Source: Sphingomonas sp. 3P27F8
GTDB lineage: Bacteria; Pseudomonadota; Alphaproteobacteria; Sphingomonadales; Sphingomonadaceae
Direction: 5' to 3'
Length of the DNA: 64,000 bases
Assembly: GCF_005502745.1 (NCBI RefSeq)
Contig: NZ_SCNL01000001.1
Coordinates: 1-64,000, forward strand
Of this stretch, positions 1 through 9,018 are shown piece by piece (within the stretch, counting starts at the first letter, position 1; every line of letters begins with the position of its first letter). Position numbers and translations under genes: made by a program. The notes under the pieces are model-generated. The model had not been told where the DNA came from. It saw only the letters and a program-made list of their open reading frames with translations, and did no database searches.

Positions 1-114
1 CGCCCTGTGCCACCTGCCGACCCATCATGTCCGTGACCCCCTGCCGCCTTGCAGGAGTGAATCACGCCCTCGTCACCATCGCAAGCAGCCATTTTTCAAC
101 AGTCTCGTTCGGTA

Positions 115-1149
115 ATGGAATATCGGCAACTGGGATCGTCCGGCCTGCGCGTGCCAGCGCTGTCGTTCGGCGCGGGCACGTTCGGCGGTAAGGGCCCGCT
201 GTTCAGCGCCTGGGGCACAAGTGATGCCGCCGAGGCGCGGCGGCTGGTCGACATCTGCCTAGACGCAGGGATCACGCTGTTCGACACCGCGGACGTTTAT
301 TCAGATGGCGCGTCGGAACAGGTTCTCGGGGAAGCGATCAAAGGGCGGCGCGGTGCCGTCCTGATTTCGACCAAAACCGCCCTGCCGATAGGAGACGGCC
401 CGCAGAATTGGGGCGCGTCGCGGGCGCGGCTGATCGGCGCCGTCGAGGCGGCGCTGCGACGATTGGGCACCGACCATATCGACCTGCTGCAGCTTCACGC
501 CTTCGACGCCTCCACCCGGGCCGATGAGGTGATGGGCACGCTCGACCGGCTGATCGCCGCGGGCAAGGTCCGCTATGCCGGCGTCTCCAATTATCCCGGC
601 TGGCAGATCATGAAGGCGCAAGGTCTTGCCGATCGCCATGGCTGGCCCCGTCTGGTCGCGCATCAGGTCTATTATTCGCTGATCGGCCGGGCCTATGAAT
701 GGGATTTGATGCCGCTGGCGGCCGACCAGGGCGTCGGTGCTCTGGTATGGAGCCCGCTCGGCTGGGGCCGGTTGACCGGCAAGATCGGACGCGGACGACC
801 GATCCCGGCGGGCAGTCGCCTGCACGACACCGCGAAATTCGCGCCCCCGGTCGAGGACGAACACCTCTACCGCGTCGTCGATGCGCTGGAGACGGTGGCG
901 GGCGCGACGGGCAAGACCGTCCCCCAGGTCGCGATCAACTGGCTGCTGCGGCGGCCGACCGTGTCGTCGGTCATCATCGGCGCCCGCAACGAGGCGCAGT
1001 TGCGCGAAAATCTGGGGGCGGTCGGCTGGGCGCTGACGCCCGAGCAGATCGCCACGCTTGATGCAGCGAGCGACGTACTGCCGCCCTATCCGCACACCCC
1101 CTATCGGCAGCAGGAGGGTTTCGCCCGCCTTGCGCCGCCGATGGTCTGA
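115..1149 (+). CDS. Aldo/keto reductase
   Basis: A 344-residue NAD(P)H-dependent aldo/keto reductase, predicted cytosolic TIM barrel. The N-terminus MEYRQLGSSGLRVP is the usual opening strand of this family. The catalytic set is visible: Asp and Tyr in LFDTADVYSDGASE, Lys in LISTKTAL and His in LLQLHAF. The C-terminal part (SSVIIGARNEAQLRENL) carries the family's cofactor phosphate-binding signature. Length is normal. It ends 13 bases before an MFS exporter with a good ribosome site between them, so the two are probably co-transcribed and may detoxify and export a shared compound. The substrate cannot be told from sequence. The 114 bases upstream hold no convincing gene. Confidence 0.93.
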   Translation: MEYRQLGSSGLRVPALSFGAGTFGGKGPLFSAWGTSDAAEARRLVDICLDAGITLFDTADVYSDGASEQVLGEAIKGRRGAVLISTKTALPIGDGPQNWGASRARLIGAVEAALRRLGTDHIDLLQLHAFDASTRADEVMGTLDRLIAAGKVRYAGVSNYPGWQIMKAQGLADRHGWPRLVAHQVYYSLIGRAYEWDLMPLAADQGVGALVWSPLGWGRLTGKIGRGRPIPAGSRLHDTAKFAPPVEDEHLYRVVDALETVAGATGKTVPQVAINWLLRRPTVSSVIIGARNEAQLRENLGAVGWALTPEQIATLDAASDVLPPYPHTPYRQQEGFARLAPPMV

Positions 1150-1162
1150 GGGAGCCAGGATC

Positions 1163-2326
1163 ATGAAGTTCAATCTCGGGCTAATCTCGCTGGCGGTCGG
1201 CGCCTTCGGCATCGGCGTGACCGAGTTCGCGCCGATGGGCATGTTGCCGGTGATCGCCGGCGACCTGCGGGTGTCGATCCCCGCCGCCGGGCTGCTGGTT
1301 AGCGCCTATGCGATGGGCGTGCTGATCGGCGCGCCGCTGATGGCCCTCGCTACCGGGCGTATCGACCGGCGGACCCTCTTGATCGCGCTGATGGGCATTT
1401 TCACGCTCGGCAATGCCCTGTCGGCGGTGGCGGGCGGATATTGGATGCTGATGGCGGCGCGGGTCGTCACCTCGTTCAATCATGGCGCATTCTTCGGCGT
1501 CGGATCGGTGGTCGCCGCCAGCCTGGTGCCGCCGGACAAGCGCGCGGGCGCGGTCGCGGCGATGTTCACCGGGCTGACCGTCGCCACCATCGGCGGCGTG
1601 CCGGCGGCGACCTGGGTCAGCGAGGCGATCGGCTGGCGGACCGCCTTTGCCGGGATCGCAGGCGTCGGCGCGATCGCGATGCTGTCGCTTCGCCTCGCGC
1701 TGCCCCCGCTCCCCGCGACCGAGGGCGGTGACATGCGCACCGAACTGCGCGTGCTGACACGTGGGCCGGTGGTGATGGCGCTGACGCTGACCACGATCGG
1801 CTTTGGCGGCGTCTTTACCGTCTTCACCTATATCGTGCCGATCCTCCGCGATGTGACGCACGGCTCGAGCGGTTATGTCACCGCGATGCTGATGCTGTTC
1901 GGCGTCGGCGCGACGATCGGCAATGCGCTCGGAGGCAAGCTCGCCGACCATTCGGTCGACCGGGCGCTGATGACCATGCTCGCGGTCATGGCGCTGACGC
2001 TGCTGGCCTTTACGGTGCTGATGCAATGGCCGGTGACCGCCGCCGTCGCGATCCTGATCTGGGGCATCGCCAGCTTCGCGATCGTCCCGCCCCTGCAGAT
2101 GCGGGTGATGGATACCGCATCGGAGGCGCCGAACCTCGCCTCGGCGATGAACATCGGCGCGTTCAACCTCGGCAACGCGATCGGCGCGGCTCTGGGCGGG
2201 GCCGTGATCGGGGCTGGGCTTGGATTACCTGCTGTGGCGCTGGCGGGTGCCGTAATGACGGCGGTGGCGCTGGCGATGCTGCTCGCATTCCGGCGTCAGC
2301 CCCGTGCAAGGGCCTGTCCATTCTAA
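1163..2326 (+). CDS. MFS transporter, DHA1/AraJ-like exporter
   Basis: A 387-residue inner-membrane permease of the major facilitator superfamily with about 12 hydrophobic segments. The N-terminus (GVTEFAPMGMLPVIAGDL) matches the drug:H+ antiporter-1 group that includes AraJ and related sugar or arabinose-efflux annotations. The loop between helices 2 and 3 has the expected motif A-like pattern (ATGRIDRRTLLIAL). The reading frame is open further upstream, but ATG 1163 follows a GGAG-type site at 1151-1159 and starts right at the first membrane helix, so it is preferred. It lies just downstream of the aldo/keto reductase in the same direction. Substrate unknown. Confidence 0.9.
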   Translation: MKFNLGLISLAVGAFGIGVTEFAPMGMLPVIAGDLRVSIPAAGLLVSAYAMGVLIGAPLMALATGRIDRRTLLIALMGIFTLGNALSAVAGGYWMLMAARVVTSFNHGAFFGVGSVVAASLVPPDKRAGAVAAMFTGLTVATIGGVPAATWVSEAIGWRTAFAGIAGVGAIAMLSLRLALPPLPATEGGDMRTELRVLTRGPVVMALTLTTIGFGGVFTVFTYIVPILRDVTHGSSGYVTAMLMLFGVGATIGNALGGKLADHSVDRALMTMLAVMALTLLAFTVLMQWPVTAAVAILIWGIASFAIVPPLQMRVMDTASEAPNLASAMNIGAFNLGNAIGAALGGAVIGAGLGLPAVALAGAVMTAVALAMLLAFRRQPRARACPF

Positions 2327-2557
2327 TTGGTTGTGTCGATGCGGACGAACTCGGCCAAACAGGGAGGATGTTGATCGCCGCGATCCGGTTAACGCGAATA
2401 TCGGGAAACTTGCAACGAGGATTGGGCTACTTGATCAGGACGTTTCCACGCACTTCTGCCCTCACGGCGGCAAACACATCGACTCCGCGTTGGGCGCAGC
2501 AATAGTCGCAAGGGGCGATCAGCACGACGGCCCGAACGCTATGCAAGACGCGGTTCG

Positions 2558-3214
2558 CTACGCTTTGCCCGCCTTCGTTCGTCCCAAACGGCTCGGTATT
2601 CGACCCCCGAACTTTAGGCGGTTCGCGGGGCGGATACGGATCGGCAGGACCGGCGGGATATGTTCGGTCAGCGGCGTCAGATGTTTGAGCGCCTCCAGCT
2701 TGATCGACAGGTCCGCCTCGTCGTCAAAGGTGCGGGCCTTCTCGGTTTCGCCTTCATGCCCGAAGATGTTGCAGCGAACGCTGTCCGGCACGACGCCCTT
2801 TAGCATCGAGGTGGCGGTACGGCGGAAGCTGTAGACGTCCTTGTCCTTCCAGGCGCCGCCCACCTGATGCTGCTTTGAGAGAAAGGTCCACGCCTCGGCG
2901 TAGGGAGAGTTGAGGGAGGCATGGTCGACGGCGGCGGTGCTGCTGGCGAACTGATCCTCAAGGATTCGCTGCAATTGCCAGCGCAGCGCGTCGCTGAATA
3001 CCTTCTTGAGCTGGTCGGGGCTCACACCCGACGACGGACCGTAACCCATGCGCAAAGCTTCCTCCGCAGAACCGAGACGCAAGGCAGTAACCCGCGCGTC
3101 TGTGAAGTTCATTGCGCCCAACGGTAACCCCAGCGGTAACCGTACGCCGCCAACCGTCATTTTCTTGCGCCACCAATAGCGGCTGCCGCGCAAACACACG
3201 TTCGATAAGCCCAT
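2558..3214 (-). pseudogene. Decayed tyrosine integrase next to tRNA-Pro
   Basis: A 218-residue frame, roughly half the length of a phage-type tyrosine recombinase. Residues 1-95 look like the N-terminal part (LRGSRYWWRKK, then a helical SAM-like stretch). Residues from about 100 look like the C-terminal catalytic part (YSFRRTATSMLKG, then FGHEGE). The middle, with the first catalytic Arg, is missing. The position of the nucleophilic Tyr reads Phe (KARTFDDEADL), and the C-terminus runs into unrelated sequence. It starts 97 bases from the 3' end of tRNA-Pro, the usual attachment position, so this is probably the remnant of an element that used that tRNA. Judged inactive. Confidence 0.75.
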
Positions 3215-3228
3215 TCCGCCACCCCAGT

Positions 3229-3259
3229 GGGTACAGCAAGGGGTACAGTCGGGGGTACA
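3229..3259. repeat. Three GGGTACA repeats with 12-bp period
   Basis: GGGTACA occurs three times with the T at 3232, 3244 and 3256, exactly one 12-bp step apart. It sits between the start of the integrase remnant and the 3' end of tRNA-Pro. That location is where integrases of tRNA-targeting elements have arm-type binding sites, but this role is inferred. Confidence 0.6.
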
Positions 3260-3310
3260 ACCGTCTCTTATCGCCGTCGTTAAGACGCGAAATCAAGGAC
3301 TTGCGAGCGG

Positions 3311-3388
<78 letters not shown>

Positions 3389-3517
3389 ACGCGCGGATGC
3401 CCTTAGCTTTTCCGCCGATCACAGCGCAACAGGTTTGTCCGACACCGGCAAAACCGGGCGGAACACGGCAGGAACCAGCGACGATAGTCCCGGAACAGTC
3501 CCGGGCCTTGCCGCTGA

Positions 3518-3549
3518 TAAACTCGGACGCTCGTAAACTCGGACGCTCG
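3518..3549. repeat. Perfect 16-bp tandem duplication
   Basis: TAAACTCGGACGCTCG occurs twice back to back in the gap between tRNA-Pro and the acyl-CoA dehydrogenase. The 275-base gap (3389-3664) otherwise holds no convincing gene. It may be a recent slippage product or a paired protein-binding site; sequence alone does not decide. Confidence 0.7.
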
Positions 3550-3664
3550 CACAGGGCATGCCCGTCGGACGATCGCGATAGTCACCAACAATCTCCCTGG
3601 CAAGTTTCCAGGTCGGGGGTTACGCAAGCATTTCAAGCCAACGTTGAGAGCAGAACGAACCGAA

Positions 3665-4339
3665 ATGACGCTCGCGCGCACTGACGAGCAACGGATGCTC
3701 GCTGAAACCCTTGACGCCACCCTTGCACGCGGCGGCAACAATTGGGTGACCGCGATTGAGGAAACCGGGCTCGATACGCTCGGCGTCGCGGAGGAAGATG
3801 GTGGGCTAGGACAGAACCTTAGGGACGCAGCCGTAGTTGCAGCAGCATTGGGCCGCGCCAATGCCGAGTTCCCCTGGGCGGAGCATTGGGCCGCCAAGCG
3901 CGCCGCTGCTACTGACGCGACAGCGGAAATGCTCACCGTGTTGCATTGTGCCGAGATCGTCGGACTATGCCGTACAATGCTGCGCGACGCGGCGCTGTTC
4001 TCTCGCGAGCGGCGCCAGTTCGGCGTTTCGATCGCGAGCTTTCAGGTGCTGCGGCATCGCATGGCCGATATGGCGATGATCCTCGAACAGGCCGATGCGA
4101 TCACCAGTGCGGCGATCGACGCACTGGACTCGGCCGATCCACATTCAGCCCGCTTTGTCAGCGCGGCACGCGTGGTGTGTGACGATGCAGCGCGGATCGT
4201 CGGCGAGGGCGCGGTACAGATTCATGGCGCGATGGGGCTAACGGCGGAATTGAACGTCGGCGGATATTTTCGCCGCGCCCGTGCCCTGATGCAGGGCGAC
4301 GGTGGCGCCCGCACTCACCTCTCCCGCTACGCTGCCTGA
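3665..4339 (+). CDS. Short acyl-CoA dehydrogenase-like protein, central domain missing
   Basis: A 224-residue protein made of the two ends of an acyl-CoA dehydrogenase. Residues 1-75 match the N-terminal helical domain (LGVAEEDGGLGQNLRD, then AALGRANAEFPWAEHW). From about residue 105 the C-terminal helical FAD domain follows (SRERRQFGVSIASFQVLRHRMADM, then GEGAVQIHGAMGLTAEL). The central beta-domain of about 100-130 residues that holds FAD and substrate is absent, with no frameshift or stop. It is therefore either a clean in-frame deletion giving a dead gene, or a partner subunit of the convergent full-length dehydrogenase. Start ATG 3665 is chosen over the upstream ATG 3644 because homology begins there. 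Its 3' end overlaps the convergent gene by 13 bases. Confidence 0.7.
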   Translation: MTLARTDEQRMLAETLDATLARGGNNWVTAIEETGLDTLGVAEEDGGLGQNLRDAAVVAAALGRANAEFPWAEHWAAKRAAATDATAEMLTVLHCAEIVGLCRTMLRDAALFSRERRQFGVSIASFQVLRHRMADMAMILEQADAITSAAIDALDSADPHSARFVSAARVVCDDAARIVGEGAVQIHGAMGLTAELNVGGYFRRARALMQGDGGARTHLSRYAA

Positions 4340-5475
4340 TCTACCACCGCGCGCGCGATCAGATCGCGCTGGATCTCGTTTGATCCGGCATAGATGCTGC
4401 CAGCACGATTGTTGAGATAACGCGGCATCGCTACGGCGATCGCATCTGGCGCGTCCTCAATGGCGCCATCCCACAATGCCGCCATTTCCAGCGCGAGATG
4501 ATCGAGCCGCTGCGACGTTTCAGTTCCCAGAACTTTGAGCATCGAAGGCCGGATTGCGTCGGACGGCCCATCGCCCTCCAGCGCCGCAAACTCGATCGCG
4601 CGCAAGGCATCGATCGCGATCGCCTCACGCGCCAGCCGCTCGCGATTGCCCTCATGATCCAGCCAGCCCGTTCGCGCCGCCGCATCACGGATCGTGTCGA
4701 GATGCGCTGCAAGGCTGGGCGCATATCGGCCACCCCGTTCAAACGTCAGCAGATGCTTGGCGACCGTCCAGCCGTCATTTTCGGCACCTAGCCGACCGAC
4801 GACCGGCACGCGGGCATCGTCGAAGAACACCTGATTGAACTCATGCTCGCCGGCGAGCGTCAGGATCGGCGTCACGGTGATCCCCGGCGTGGCCATTTCG
4901 AGCAGTAGGAAGGTTATGCCGGACTGCGGCCGCCCTTCGGTGCTGGTCCGGACGAGGCAAAACATACGGTTCGCGAAATGCGCATGGGTCGTCCAGATCT
5001 TCGATCCGTTGAGTACATAGTCGTCGCCATCGCGCACCGCGCGCATGCGGAGCGCAGCCAGGTCCGATCCGGCGCCCGGCTCCGAATAGCCCTGGCACCA
5101 GTAATCCTGTCCCGACAGGATGCGCGGCAGCAGCGCCGCCTTCTGCTCGTCCGTGCCGTAGTGCATGATTACGGGTGCGACCATCTTCAGCCCCTGCGGC
5201 GGCAGCGAGGGCGCATGGGCGCGGGCGCATTCCTCGGCAAAGATATAGCGGCGGATGCCATCCCATCCCGGCCCACCATACTCCACCGGCCAGTCTGGAG
5301 CGACCCAGCCTTGCGCGTGCAATATGCTCTGCCAGGCCAGGGTGATATCGGGATGAAGGAATACGCTCGTCGCGCGTCGCGCCGCACGCGACAAATCGGG
5401 CGGAAGCTTCTCGCGCAGAAAGGTGCGCACCTCGTCCCGGAAAGCGCGCGTTTCAGAGGTCAGCAGGTGATCCAT
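4327..5475 (-). CDS. Acyl-CoA dehydrogenase family protein
   Basis: A 382-residue FAD-dependent acyl-CoA dehydrogenase of normal length, acting in fatty-acid, steroid or other acyl-CoA oxidation. It has all three domains: N-terminal helices to about residue 115, the central FAD and substrate part (CQGYSEPGAGSDLAAL, then NGSKIWTTHAHFAN), and the C-terminal helical domain ending in YAGSNEIQRDLIARAV, which matches the family signature. The open frame extends 35 codons upstream, but homology begins at Met 5475 (MDHLLTSETRAFRDEV). It is convergent with the truncated dehydrogenase. Genes for paired dehydrogenase subunits are often adjacent, but usually in tandem. Substrate unknown. Confidence 0.9.
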   Translation of the reverse strand: MDHLLTSETRAFRDEVRTFLREKLPPDLSRAARRATSVFLHPDITLAWQSILHAQGWVAPDWPVEYGGPGWDGIRRYIFAEECARAHAPSLPPQGLKMVAPVIMHYGTDEQKAALLPRILSGQDYWCQGYSEPGAGSDLAALRMRAVRDGDDYVLNGSKIWTTHAHFANRMFCLVRTSTEGRPQSGITFLLLEMATPGITVTPILTLAGEHEFNQVFFDDARVPVVGRLGAENDGWTVAKHLLTFERGGRYAPSLAAHLDTIRDAAARTGWLDHEGNRERLAREAIAIDALRAIEFAALEGDGPSDAIRPSMLKVLGTETSQRLDHLALEMAALWDGAIEDAPDAIAVAMPRYLNNRAGSIYAGSNEIQRDLIARAVVDQAA

Positions 5476-5560
5476 TCGCGCATCATGCGCGGAATGCAGC
5501 GCGTGTCCACCGAACAATAACGCGCCATTGCGGTATCGGCCAACCAATCGCTCCGCTATA

Positions 5561-5782
5561 TCAGAAGAAGCCCCCGCCAAGCGCGAGGCGCACGATCGCG
5601 ATAAGCAACACGAGCAGGTTGAAGTTGCGGCCCGAATCGCTCGACGAGATCATGCCGAACAGCGCGCCCACCGCCGCGATCGGCAATGCCGCCCAGTTGA
5701 GCCAGCCGAACAACGGCAGCACGCCGGGAATCGCAAACAGCAAAGCGACGAGGCCGATCAGGATCGAGAAGATATTGAACAT
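5561..5782 (-). CDS. Small conserved membrane protein
   Basis: A 73-residue, very hydrophobic protein with two or three membrane spans (FSILIGLVALLFAIPGVLPL, then ALPIAAVGALFGM, then LLVLLIAIVRLALGGG). The hydrophobic pattern resembles small uncharacterised proteins common in sphingomonads. The frame is open further upstream. Met 5782 is preferred because the preceding residues are polar and look like untranslated sequence; Met 5794 is also possible. No function is known. Confidence 0.6.
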   Translation of the reverse strand: MFNIFSILIGLVALLFAIPGVLPLFGWLNWAALPIAAVGALFGMISSSDSGRNFNLLVLLIAIVRLALGGGFF

Positions 5783-5877
5783 GGGCGGCAACATGGGTCG
5801 CGCCGCAGTGTAGTGCAAGTGCAATACGGCACGCGTGTCAACGCTTCGGCAAGCAAGATAGGGCAAGTATCTTCGCC

Positions 5878-6627
5878 ATGATCGAGCCGCGCCACCTCGC
5901 CAAGTTCCTCGCCCCGCTGCTGGCGATCACGCTAGCCGCGTGTGGCGACTCCCGCAGCGATACCGGCAACGCGGACGAACTCGACAATATGCTCGCCGCC
6001 ACGAACGAGGCGAGTGCGGCCAACGATCCCGCGCTCCGAACTGCGCTGCGCGATCCGATCATGGTCGATCCCGCGCTGGTGCAGCAGGCAAATGCAGATG
6101 TAGTCAGGCCACCGGCACAACCGGCCAGCGGCGCTTTGCCGCCAGACGATATCGCGGCGCGCGGCGGCCCCGCCGAAAGGGATAGGTTGCGGCCGGCACC
6201 GGCGCCCGGCCCGTGCCCGCAATGCGCCGCCGCGCGGCGCGCATTGACGCTGGGCGCGCTCGCGGAAGGGCAGCACGCCACCGGGGATTGTGTCGCCAAG
6301 GTAAGGTATTCGGCCGTCTGGGCGAACCGATTGCCACCCGCAACGCCACTTTATCCGGATGCACGGGTGATCGAAGCAGCTGGTGCGGACGGCAATGGCT
6401 GCGCGCTTCGCATCGTGAATTTCGCCAGCGGAGCGTCGCTGCAGCGCCTGCTGGCCTGGTATTACACCAAGGCCGGCGATGCCGGTCTTTCGGCACAGCA
6501 TGGCATGGATGGAGCGGATCATGTCCTCGCCGCCTCGACACCCGGCAAAGGCGCGCTGTTCGTGATGTTCCGGCCCCGGGCGGGCGGCGGCACCGAGGTC
6601 GATCTTATCGCCGACCGCGGCAACTGA
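5878..6627 (+). CDS. Hypothetical lipoprotein
   Basis: A 249-residue exported protein. The N-terminus has a signal sequence ending in a lipobox (LAITLAAC, cleavage before Cys at about residue 22), so it should be lipid-anchored in the envelope. The middle (about 40-115) is polar and Ala/Pro-rich. The C-terminal 130 residues look folded: LYPDARVIEAAGADGNGCALRIVNF, here only described, is followed by a helix WYYTKAGDAG and a strand-rich end. No named domain is recognised. It is followed 45 bases later by crcB in the same direction. Function unknown. Confidence 0.75.
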   Translation: MIEPRHLAKFLAPLLAITLAACGDSRSDTGNADELDNMLAATNEASAANDPALRTALRDPIMVDPALVQQANADVVRPPAQPASGALPPDDIAARGGPAERDRLRPAPAPGPCPQCAAARRALTLGALAEGQHATGDCVAKVRYSAVWANRLPPATPLYPDARVIEAAGADGNGCALRIVNFASGASLQRLLAWYYTKAGDAGLSAQHGMDGADHVLAASTPGKGALFVMFRPRAGGGTEVDLIADRGN

Positions 6628-6672
6628 TCCCCTTCCCTTCCGCCGCCGCGCCTTTCACGCTAGGGCGGCGCG

Positions 6673-7056
6673 ATGCAGAACCTACTCATTGTCATGCTTG
6701 GGGGCGCCTTCGGATCGGGCGCGCGGCATCTGACCGGCCGGCTGATGCTTGCGCTGCTCGGGCCAAACTGGCCATGGGGAACGCTGACGGTGAATATCGT
6801 CGGCGGACTGCTGATGGGCCTGCTCGTCGGCACACTGGCGCGCTTCCCCACGGTGAGCGGCGAAGGCTGGCGGCTGCTGCTCGGCGTTGGTGTACTCGGC
6901 GGATATACAACCTTCTCCTCATTCTCGCTGGACGTGGTGGCGATGATCGAGCGCGGGGCCTGGGCGGGGGCGCTCGCCTATGTCCTGGCGTCACTGTTCG
7001 GCGCGGTTCTGGCAGTGTTCACGGGTCTGTTCATCATGCGCGCGGTGACGGCATGA
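6673..7056 (+). CDS. crcB: Fluoride exporter CrcB/Fluc
   Basis: A 127-residue inner-membrane protein with four hydrophobic segments. It forms dual-topology dimers that export fluoride. Family marks are GGAFGSGARHLTGR at the N-terminus, the WGTLTVNIVG segment with the channel Asn, and GGYTTFSSFSLD, which carries the Phe box and polar track. Length is typical. Its stop overlaps the start of the downstream pseudouridine synthase as ATGA, so translation is coupled. The 45-base gap upstream is too short to hold a fluoride riboswitch, so expression is probably driven from the upstream gene or a minimal promoter. Confidence 0.95.
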   Translation: MQNLLIVMLGGAFGSGARHLTGRLMLALLGPNWPWGTLTVNIVGGLLMGLLVGTLARFPTVSGEGWRLLLGVGVLGGYTTFSSFSLDVVAMIERGAWAGALAYVLASLFGAVLAVFTGLFIMRAVTA

Positions 7057-8144
7057 ACGATGCCGTCCGCCAGTTCACGGTCGCGCCCGATGACGATGGC
7101 ATCCGCGTCGATCGCTGGTTCAAGCGCCATCTGCCCGATACGAGCTTCACCATCGTCGCCAAATGGGCGCGGACCGGGCAACTGCGGTTGGATGGCGCGC
7201 GCGTGGGGCCGGGCGATCGCGTCACCGTCGGTCAGGTGCTGCGCGTGCCGCCGGCCGAGCCGTTACGCGCCACGACACGCCCGGTGCGCCAGCGGGCGCC
7301 GCTGTCTGATGACGAGATCGCGTTTGCGCGCGAGATGGTGATCCACCAGGATGCCGCCGCATTCGTGCTCAACAAGCCCCCTGGCCTGGCCACGCAGGGC
7401 GGCACCAAGACCACGGCGCATGTCGACGGCCTGCTCGACGCGCTTCAGTTCGAGGCGGAGGGGCGACCCAAACTCGTCCACCGGCTTGACAAGGATACCT
7501 CGGGCGCGCTGCTGGTAGCGCGGACCGCGCGCGCCGCGGCGTTCTTTTCAAAGGCATTCTCGGGGCGTTCGGCCAAGAAGGTTTACTGGGCCCTGGTGGT
7601 CGGGGTGCCGTCGATCGAGGATGGCACGGTCGATCTGCCGATCGCCAAGCAGCCCGGAACTGGCGGCGAGAAAATGCACGTCGACGAGGCGGAAGGGCAG
7701 CCTTCCCGCAGCCGTTATCGGGTGATCGAGCGCGCGGGCAATCATGCGGCCTGGGTTGAATTGCAGCCATTCACGGGGCGTACCCACCAGCTTCGCGTGC
7801 ATATGGCGGCGATCGGGCACCCGATCGTTGGCGATGGCAAATATGGCGGCGCGGCGGCGTTCCTCACCGGTGGGATCAGCCGGAAGATGCATCTGCACGC
7901 GCGGCGCATCCGCGTCGATCACCCGGACGGCGACAAGATCGACGTGACCGCCGCACTTCCGACCCATTTTGCCGAAAGCCTGAAGAGCCTGGGCTTCGAC
8001 GAGGCGCTCGGCGACAACATGCCGGCTGACACACGCCCCCCGCCCAGCCGTGAGGAGAAAAAGGCGAAGGCGCGCGCCCATGCGAAAACGGTGCGCAAGG
8101 CCCGGCGCGGCGAACGGCGCGGACGTGGCACCGAGCGCGACTGA
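7053..8144 (+). CDS. RluC/RluD-family 23S rRNA pseudouridine synthase
   Basis: A 363-residue RluA-family synthase that isomerises specific uridines in 23S rRNA. Residues 10-70 form an S4-type RNA-binding domain (DDDGIRVDRWFKRHLPD). The catalytic domain follows, with HRLDKDTSG holding the nucleophilic Asp and the family segments NKPPGLATQGG and FTGRTHQLRVHMA. The last 40 residues are a lysine/arginine-rich tail likely to bind RNA. Start ATG 7053 overlaps the crcB stop. Whether it is RluC or another RluA-type enzyme cannot be settled from sequence alone. Confidence 0.92.
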   Translation: MNDAVRQFTVAPDDDGIRVDRWFKRHLPDTSFTIVAKWARTGQLRLDGARVGPGDRVTVGQVLRVPPAEPLRATTRPVRQRAPLSDDEIAFAREMVIHQDAAAFVLNKPPGLATQGGTKTTAHVDGLLDALQFEAEGRPKLVHRLDKDTSGALLVARTARAAAFFSKAFSGRSAKKVYWALVVGVPSIEDGTVDLPIAKQPGTGGEKMHVDEAEGQPSRSRYRVIERAGNHAAWVELQPFTGRTHQLRVHMAAIGHPIVGDGKYGGAAAFLTGGISRKMHLHARRIRVDHPDGDKIDVTAALPTHFAESLKSLGFDEALGDNMPADTRPPPSREEKKAKARAHAKTVRKARRGERRGRGTERD

Positions 8145-8417
8145 TGTATTCCGACACCCTATCCGCGCAACTGTAGCGGCGTCGCATCTCGTCACGGGGG
8201 AAATGCGACCGGCGCGGACGGGCCGGCGGTGGAGCATGCGCCGGTGACGATCGACACGGCGGGCAATTTCACCTTTCATCCGTCGTGCATCAACCGGGCC
8301 ATGCCGATTTCGGGCATCACGCGGGCAATCGCCAATTCTGGCGGATCAGATGGCGACATGCAGCTACGTCGTCGTCGAGGTAGGGTAGTGCTTCCGCTTT
8401 CGCTGCGCCCGCAAGGA
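8145..8417. other. Gap between rRNA-modification gene and small membrane gene
   Basis: About 270 bases without a convincing gene. A plus-strand frame from 8229 reads on for 186 codons, but it opposes the better-looking small gene at 8418-8618 and its composition becomes random after about 40 codons. No hairpin or RNA gene was recognised. Confidence 0.4.
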
Positions 8418-8618
8418 TCAGATGAGCGGCGCGCCGAAAAAGCCGAGCGCGGCGATCGCGAAGAGCATCGCAGAGAGCGCGCCGGTCAATCCGCACAACA
8501 CATAACCGGTATATTGCACCACCGGCGGGTTCGGACGCCGCATTTTCGCGTTGCGCGACGCGCCAGACAACACGAAGCTCATCAACAAACCATAAGTGAA
8601 TACCATCGGGCCGACCAT
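8418..8618 (-). CDS. Small hypothetical membrane protein
   Basis: A 66-residue frame with two clear hydrophobic spans (VFTYGLLMSFVLSG, then YTGYVLCGLTGALSAMLFAI) joined by a short basic linker (SRNAKMRRPNPP). The hydrophobic pattern and codon use suggest a real small membrane protein rather than a shadow. It lies alone between genes on the other strand. No family is recognised. Confidence 0.5.
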   Translation of the reverse strand: MVGPMVFTYGLLMSFVLSGASRNAKMRRPNPPVVQYTGYVLCGLTGALSAMLFAIAALGFFGAPLI

Positions 8619-8796
8619 CTGCCAGCGTCTCCATATCCAAATGTTGAAAGCCGGCGTGCCCCCCCGGCCCGTTCAGCCCATTGCTTAACCATAGCAGGAG
8701 GTACTTACCAAGCCGTTCACGCTACACCCGGCGTCCGCGCGATACGGTTCGTCGCGATGGCTGGCGCGCGCGTCGTCGATCGGTCATAGGCCTGCT

Positions 8797-9018
8797 ATGG
8801 CCGCCCCCAATCAAGATCCCGCCAAGGTCCGCTGGTTTTACATCACGCTCTCCCGCCTGGCCGCCTCGGGCGGAGCGGTGCTCGGCGTGATCCTCCTCGC
8901 AGAAGGCGACACTGTCTGGCGGAGGGTACTTGGCGGCGCGATCGTGCTTTCGGCGATGGCAATGATGGCAATCGTGCCGCGCAGCCTTGCGAAGCGCTGG
9001 CGGACACCGCCGGAATGA
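8797..9018 (+). CDS. Small hypothetical membrane protein upstream of ATP12 chaperone gene
   Basis: A 73-residue protein with two predicted membrane helices (LSRLAASGGAVLGVILLAEG and LGGAIVLSAMAMMAIVP) and basic ends. Its stop overlaps the start of the ATP12-family gene as ATGA, indicating a two-gene operon with coupled translation. The arrangement hints at a membrane role near ATP synthase assembly, but that is inference from position only. Confidence 0.7.
   Translation: MAAPNQDPAKVRWFYITLSRLAASGGAVLGVILLAEGDTVWRRVLGGAIVLSAMAMMAIVPRSLAKRWRTPPE

Noticed and set aside
301-1242. Minus-strand frame of 313 codons opposite the aldo/keto reductase
   Set aside because: The plus-strand reductase has clear catalytic motifs; the opposite frame has none.
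6628-6672. Possible fluoride riboswitch before crcB
   Set aside because: The gap is only 45 bases and no pseudoknot-like pattern is seen.
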